NCBI GenBank assembly: GCA_964539665.1
Contig: CAZIKB010000030.1
Coordinates: 1-55,712, forward strand
Length of the DNA: 55,712 nt
Reading direction: 5' to 3'
DNA from: CAZIKB01 sp964539665
Lineage (GTDB): Bacteria > Zhuqueibacterota > Zhuqueibacteria > Oceanimicrobiales > Oceanimicrobiaceae
Part shown: piece by piece, positions 51,338-55,712 of the stretch
Position numbering within the stretch: the first letter of the stretch is position 1
Layout: the number at the start of each line of letters is the position of its first letter
The notes under the pieces: model-generated
The model's database searches: none
Told to the model about the DNA's origin: nothing
Seen by the model: the letters and a program-made list of their open reading frames with translations, nothing else
Position numbers and translations under genes: made by a program

Positions 51338-52615
51338 TCATAAGGATCCCAAAGCCCCAATCAACTCATCAATACACAAATATCCAAAAAGCGCCAGAGA
51401 GATTACAAGAAGGAAAATAGTAAACCAGCCATTGCGGAGTTCTTCTCCTACCCAATCGAGACGAGAATTCATGTAGAGTAATGTGCCGGCAAGAAAAGGC
51501 ATAAACAAAGCCCCAACCACTGAATAGACAACAATCACCCCTACTGGCTTATCCATGAGCAAGAGTATTAAAGGGGGTACCGCCAGCCAACAAAGGTAAC
51601 CGCGATACCAATTGGAACGGGAATTAATAATCGCTGCCTGTTTGTTTGCGGGGAGCTGCTTCATCAATCCAACGAAATCACAAAATATATACGGGACGCC
51701 CTGCCAGACACCAATCATCGAGGTCGTGACCGCACCCCAAAAACCAAGTAAGAATGCCCAGTAGCCAAATGGCCCAATCACATTTGCCAACATCGACGCC
51801 ATCTGCACCACACCATTGCTGCCGCTTATTGTAATCCCTTCAGTGTGAAGTATTTGCGAAGCCAGAATCATCACACCCACACCGAACAGGCCTGTTAGTA
51901 CATAAGAAACTGTCAAATCAATCTGCACTGCCCGTCTCCAGGCAGAACCGTGCCATTGCCTTTCCCGTATCCAGTAGCCATAGGCGAGTAAAGTTAAACT
52001 ACCGCCTACTCCGCCAATCACTCCAAGAATGAACTTTGAACTGCCTGCCGGAATCGAGGCCTGGACAATGCTTTTTGTAATGGTTGTTGTAGGAGGTGAG
52101 ACCCACATCGCACAACCGATAATGGTTATAAACATGAATCCGATGAAATACTTCATCAACCGCTCAAAATGTTTATACTGGCCTAACATAACAACTGCCG
52201 CTGCACCTAAGGAATGGATTATTCCCCACATCGGCACTGAGAATCCAGGTGCAATAGCATGAGCCGCTAAACCACATGCAGAAATGAGAGCGCCGCCAAC
52301 CACAAATGACCAGAGCACCAGATAAACCAAAAAGTAGAACCGCACCCATTTCCCCAAGCGTTGCACCCAGCCTTCAAGCAGGGTGGTACCCGTAGCCAGT
52401 TGCCACCTGGCCAATCCTTCATTTAACACATATTTTAATAACGCGCCAACCACTGCAGCCCATACAATTGCAAAGCCATAACGCGATCCCGAAACCGCAG
52501 CAGCAACCATGTCGCCAGCGCCAACACCAGTTGCAGCGATGGCAAGGCCTGGTCCCAGAACGGTCAGGTAGCCTTTCCAGCCATGTATTGAAACGTTTTT
52601 ATCAGAATTTGGCAA
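51338..52615 (-). CDS. Divergent Nramp-family membrane transporter
   Basis: The 425-residue protein has about 11 membrane helices and begins GPGLAIAATGVGAGDMVAAA, which matches the TM1 region of Nramp metal transporters. There the metal-binding DPGN motif is replaced by GAGD, and the TM6 MPH motif is not seen; the region reads LTLLAYGYWIRERQW. It thus belongs to a side branch of Nramp with unknown substrate, like other Nramp-related proteins that do not carry Mn2+ or Fe2+. It lies 72 bases after lspA on the same strand. Confidence 0.8.
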   Translation of the reverse strand: MPNSDKNVSIHGWKGYLTVLGPGLAIAATGVGAGDMVAAAVSGSRYGFAIVWAAVVGALLKYVLNEGLARWQLATGTTLLEGWVQRLGKWVRFYFLVYLVLWSFVVGGALISACGLAAHAIAPGFSVPMWGIIHSLGAAAVVMLGQYKHFERLMKYFIGFMFITIIGCAMWVSPPTTTITKSIVQASIPAGSSKFILGVIGGVGGSLTLLAYGYWIRERQWHGSAWRRAVQIDLTVSYVLTGLFGVGVMILASQILHTEGITISGSNGVVQMASMLANVIGPFGYWAFLLGFWGAVTTSMIGVWQGVPYIFCDFVGLMKQLPANKQAAIINSRSNWYRGYLCWLAVPPLILLLMDKPVGVIVVYSVVGALFMPFLAGTLLYMNSRLDWVGEELRNGWFTIFLLVISLALFGYLCIDELIGALGSL

Positions 52616-52687
52616 TTTTGGTTATGGGTTAGAATGATGCATATAAAGGCGTGCATTTATGGTGAATCTAAAAATTAAAGATCAAAC

Positions 52688-53227
52688 TCATTGAGTTCTT
52701 TCTACGTCGACGGATTCTTTTTTTGAACGTTCACGAAAACTGAATAAAATAACCAAGCCCATGCCCGTCATAATAACCACATCAGCCACGTTAAAAATTC
52801 CGGTACGCAGATTCCCAATTCCCATATTCATGAAGTCAACCACTTTGCCGTCATTAATAATACGATCTATGAGATTGCTGCTGCCACCGCCTAAAATTAA
52901 CGACAGGGCAACAACCTGTTTCGGGTTAAAATCATGATTCCTGATGATATAGAACAAAAGTAAAATCAATAAAGCCCCACTCATAATCATAAACAGCCAG
53001 ATACGGGCTGTTGCAGATAAATCAGCACCCAAACTTAAAAATGCACCTGTGTTTTCTGCATATTGCAATCGAAATATATTGCCAAAGTAAACGATTGGCT
53101 CACTGAATTTTAAAGTATTCGAAGCTATATTTTTACTAACCTGGTCGCAACCAATGCAACAACCAACAATTAATGTGATTAAAAAAATATTCCTGTTTAC
53201 GAAAAACCTGCGCAACCAATTTTCCAC
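52688..53227 (-). CDS. lspA: Lipoprotein signal peptidase (signal peptidase II)
   Basis: The 179-residue inner-membrane aspartic protease has four membrane helices and the conserved boxes GCDQVSKNIA, YAENTGAFLSLG, GGGSSNLIDRI (first catalytic Asp) and FNVADVVI (second Asp). It removes signal peptides from prolipoproteins after diacylglyceryl addition, which fits the lipobox proteins in this window. The C-terminus is slightly longer and charged. It starts 19 bases after XdhC on the same strand. Confidence 0.95.
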   Translation of the reverse strand: MENWLRRFFVNRNIFLITLIVGCCIGCDQVSKNIASNTLKFSEPIVYFGNIFRLQYAENTGAFLSLGADLSATARIWLFMIMSGALLILLLFYIIRNHDFNPKQVVALSLILGGGSSNLIDRIINDGKVVDFMNMGIGNLRTGIFNVADVVIMTGMGLVILFSFRERSKKESVDVERTQ

Positions 53228-53246
53228 TGATTATCTCTCCTGTTAA

Positions 53247-54386
53247 TTAAAAAGGTAAAGGGATCTTCTGAGGCTTCGGCAGCTTCTGTATCAACTCAAG
53301 CATATTCTCACTCGCCATTTTCATGGAACTACCTTCGCCGTTGCGATGACACATAATAATTTCTGCGATAATGCTTACGGCTAATTCTTCTGGTGTCAGA
53401 GCGCCAATATTTAAACCAACCGGAGCATGAATTTCTTTTATCTTTTCTAAAGGTACACCGCTATTATGGAGATCTCGAAAAATCATCAGATTTTTGCGCT
53501 TACTCCCAAGCAAGCCAATATAACGAGCTGGTGTAGCGACAGCCGCTTTTGTAGCCATATCGTCATACCGATGACCCCGAGTAGCTATAACGATAAATGT
53601 ATTAAATTTCAGGTTCAATTTATTTATTGCCTGATCGAAATCTGCCACAATGGTCTCAACAGCTTGCGGAAATCGTTCTTTGTTTGAAAATTCCGGGCGA
53701 TCATCTATAATAATAGTTTTGAAGCCCAATGTCAGCGCCAAATTGTAGACCGCCTTGCCTACGTGGCCGCCTCCCAAGATTACAAGCGTTGGCGGTATTG
53801 TAAATCCTTCCACGTAGACTTCGGTGCCATCCTCTCCACATATATAATCACTATCTCCAAAGGCCGCGATTTTTCGGCCCGTTTTAACAACCTGGTCAAA
53901 CAGTTTATTATAGTCCAGCGAGCCTGAGACAGAACCATCTTCGCGAATTATGATTTTTTGTCCTTGATTCGTTTTCCCGACAGGAACGGACACGACTGTG
54001 GCAATAGCAACCGGAGGCCCGCCCTGATAGGCGCGAATTATCTCTTTTGTTATTGGAAGATAATCTTCTGGTTGCCAGAGAGGTTCAATATAAAAATACA
54101 TCGTACCGCCGCAAACCAGACCGTCTTTGGCAACGATATCCTCATTTAAGTAATATTCGCGGAATTGCGCACCGCCCTTTGAACGAAGTATTTCTTTGGC
54201 ATAATGCCAAATATCGCCTTCAACACAACCACCGCCTAAAGTACCTGTACTGCTGCCATCCTGACGAATCAACTGTTTGGCACCCGCTTTTTGCGGAGTC
54301 ATGCCTTTGGTGCGTACAACCGTTGCCACAACGCAGGGCTCCTGCTTTTCCATTAGTCGTACGGCTTCTTCTATTACTTCTTTCAT
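53247..54386 (-). CDS. XdhC/CoxI family molybdenum cofactor insertion protein
   Basis: The protein has the N-terminal XdhC domain (VVATVVRTKGMTPQKAGAKQ, GTLGGGCVEGDIW, DGLVCGGTMYFYIEP) and a C-terminal Rossmann domain (TLVILGGGHVGKAVYNLALT; ATRGHRYDDMATKAAV; IGLLGSKRK). XdhC binds molybdenum cofactor and inserts it, after sulfuration, into xanthine dehydrogenase-type enzymes. No molybdenum hydroxylase subunits are in the window, so its client is elsewhere. I start at the ATG at 54386 (about 379 residues) rather than a TTG three codons earlier. Confidence 0.9.
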   Translation of the reverse strand: MKEVIEEAVRLMEKQEPCVVATVVRTKGMTPQKAGAKQLIRQDGSSTGTLGGGCVEGDIWHYAKEILRSKGGAQFREYYLNEDIVAKDGLVCGGTMYFYIEPLWQPEDYLPITKEIIRAYQGGPPVAIATVVSVPVGKTNQGQKIIIREDGSVSGSLDYNKLFDQVVKTGRKIAAFGDSDYICGEDGTEVYVEGFTIPPTLVILGGGHVGKAVYNLALTLGFKTIIIDDRPEFSNKERFPQAVETIVADFDQAINKLNLKFNTFIVIATRGHRYDDMATKAAVATPARYIGLLGSKRKNLMIFRDLHNSGVPLEKIKEIHAPVGLNIGALTPEELAVSIIAEIIMCHRNGEGSSMKMASENMLELIQKLPKPQKIPLPF

Positions 54387-54629
54387 AAATACCAATTATC
54401 CGTCATGTAAAAATTATTGCTTTCTTAAAATAAGATTGAAATATAGCATTCAAAACGACAAAAAGCAATCGAAATTACCTGCTTCTACTGAAGGAAATAT
54501 GGATATGAGGGTATAAGTATATCAGAAAATGAGGCGTTCGATAAGCCAATAATAAATGTACTTTTACATCATGCCCCTATATCCTGTGATCTCTAAATGC
54601 CGATAATACATTAATTGTCATATATAAAA

Positions 54630-55493
54630 CTAAGATTTTGTAGCAACAACCGAACTGCTATTTTCTGCATATCGTGCGCGAATTTCCTGTTCTTTTTTAG
54701 CCAGGTCGTTAATTCCTTCCATAACCATTTTAGAAATCAAAAGATAAGTCTTCCTGCCCAGCGGTTGCTTGAGCATTTCACTAAGATCCATTGGTTGGCC
54801 CATGACCATGTGTACAATGGGTTTTTTCTCTTTGAAATTGCTTAAATTATTACGAGTCAACTGCCAGATCGTTTCGGGAAATCCTTGTAAAAAAACCGGA
54901 ATAACATTGGGCCGGGCTCTATAAATCAATTCACCACAACCGGGCTTACCCGGAAGAAGTGAATAGGGATTCGAGCCTTGATTTCGTGTACCTTCCGGAT
55001 GAAAGCCAATCATATTAGCAGGATTCTGCAAAATATCTACCATCAAATCCGTAGCGAAATTATTCCACTTTAGCCGCTTTTTATCGCGAACAATGGGGGG
55101 ATACATGAATCCGACAGCTATTTTCAGGTTGATGAGCAATCCCAGAAGATTGTCATAAAAAAAGTTTGATCGCACTGGAAAATAAATATTATGGTGCGGT
55201 CCATATAAACGGAACAAACGACCGCTAATTACAAACTGATCAAAAAAAGAACGGTGATTGGCAACCAATAATATAGCCTTATCAGGATTAGCTTTTTTAA
55301 AATTTTCAAAACCGTGGTCTAAGACAATATTTGACGTGCAGCATCCAACATACCATTTGCCATAAATGGCTCCTAATCTGGTAAGGAATCGACGTATGCG
55401 TGGAGAACTATTTAACGCGTGAATAATTTTAAAATTGAAATGCTCGACCATCGTTAACGTTTTCAATTGTTCAGGAGTCGCTTGTAAACTCAT
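54630..55493 (-). CDS. 1-acylglycerol-3-phosphate acyltransferase-type protein (PlsC family)
   Basis: The 287-residue protein has the acyltransferase block I VANHRSFFDQFVISG (HX4D), block III FHPEGTRNQGSN (EGTR) and block IV VIPVFLQGFPETIW. These enzymes acylate lysophosphatidate or similar acceptors at the membrane. The N-terminal 45 residues are helical and basic. It is larger than minimal PlsC (about 245). It appears monocistronic; the window ends 219 bases upstream with no further gene. Confidence 0.85.
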   Translation of the reverse strand: MSLQATPEQLKTLTMVEHFNFKIIHALNSSPRIRRFLTRLGAIYGKWYVGCCTSNIVLDHGFENFKKANPDKAILLVANHRSFFDQFVISGRLFRLYGPHHNIYFPVRSNFFYDNLLGLLINLKIAVGFMYPPIVRDKKRLKWNNFATDLMVDILQNPANMIGFHPEGTRNQGSNPYSLLPGKPGCGELIYRARPNVIPVFLQGFPETIWQLTRNNLSNFKEKKPIVHMVMGQPMDLSEMLKQPLGRKTYLLISKMVMEGINDLAKKEQEIRARYAENSSSVVATKS

Positions 55494-55712
55494 TTGACTT
55501 TACTTTCTTTTAGTATTTCAATGCAGCGGTTTCAGAGAGTTCAGATTCTCTATAATATAAAATTTGCTATGAAAAATACAAATAAAATCAATTGTTGAAT
55601 ATTTGGAAATGTTTTGCTTACCTGAAACTTTTGAAAGAAAAGTTTGACTTCCAGAGTTTTAATTATTAATGAGGCGATTAAACATATTGCATATATGATT
55701 AAAAATACGTAA

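Noticed and set aside
1..55712. CRISPR arrays, tRNA or rRNA genes
   Set aside because: Read on both strands; no regularly spaced direct repeats, no cloverleaf with conserved TTCGA arm and no rRNA-like sequence was recognised.

Overview
The window looks like a contig of an uncultured Gram-negative bacterium. It encodes an outer-membrane-type beta barrel, lipoproteins and LspA, Tat-type signals, MacA/MacB-like efflux parts and an NtrC-type regulator. The mix (paired FtsX permeases with a GAFTDA-type sigma-54 regulator, BamB-like propellers beside NapH-like ferredoxins, ArsF/ArsG-like proteins) resembles candidate phyla such as KSB1/Calditrichota or their FCB-group relatives. That placement is inference; there is no rRNA gene here.

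Layout. 0.2-6.6 kb (+): a HEPN-like hypothetical gene; a tightly coupled glycosyltransferase / DUF4922 / SpoIID operon with a DUF1579-like gene behind it; a CDF metal transporter. 6.7-12.6 kb (-): a TetR-controlled export operon (RND/MMPL pump, LolA-like carrier, small membrane protein, outer-membrane barrel) with two TetR-type operators. 12.8-19.5 kb (-): higA with a truncated higB, a probable group II intron remnant, and four genes each separated by a convincing attC site (nucleosidase-domain protein, SIR2-like NADase, UvrD-like helicase, unknown). This is an integron cassette array with no integrase in the window, and its content looks like phage defence. 19.7-28.1 kb (+): a possible sigma-54 promoter, a MacA-like adaptor, a MITE-like insertion, a MacB/LolD-type ATPase, two FtsX-like permeases, an NtrC-type response regulator and its histidine kinase. 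28.2-31.3 kb (-): a broken vapBC pair and small accessory genes (DinB-like, FMN-binding, VOC, lipoprotein).

31.6-36.7 kb (-): a probable selenoprotein, made of a peroxiredoxin-like domain with UGA at the first position of its CxxC motif plus a DsbD-alpha-like domain. A bacterial SECIS hairpin lies at the expected distance. It shares a gene block with a haloalkane-dehalogenase-like hydrolase, a methyltransferase, a CcdA/ArsG-like membrane protein and a large protein ending in an ArsF-like thioredoxin fold. I infer a thiol/selenol relay across the inner membrane. 37.1-37.7 kb: an intact PIN toxin followed by a 58-residue antitoxin.

37.9-49.6 kb (-): a nine-gene redox locus. It encodes a cysteine desulfurase, a 2Fe-2S/FAD/4Fe-4S oxidoreductase, a NuoE-NuoF (HydC-HydB-like) fusion, two PQQ-type beta-propeller proteins, a NapH-like membrane ferredoxin, a NapG-like Tat ferredoxin, a tiny Tat protein with four cysteines and an NHL-repeat protein. 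It reads as a path between NAD(H) and a membrane or periplasmic acceptor; the terminal reaction is unknown. 50.0-55.5 kb (-): yefM with a frameshifted yoeB, a guanine-deaminase-like enzyme, an Nramp relative without the DPGN motif, LspA, XdhC and a PlsC-type acyltransferase.

Most interesting for follow-up: the selenoprotein with its thiol relay, the integrase-less cassette array of defence-like genes, and the fused bifurcating-type flavoprotein locus with propellers. Three of the four toxin-antitoxin pairs have lost an intact toxin.
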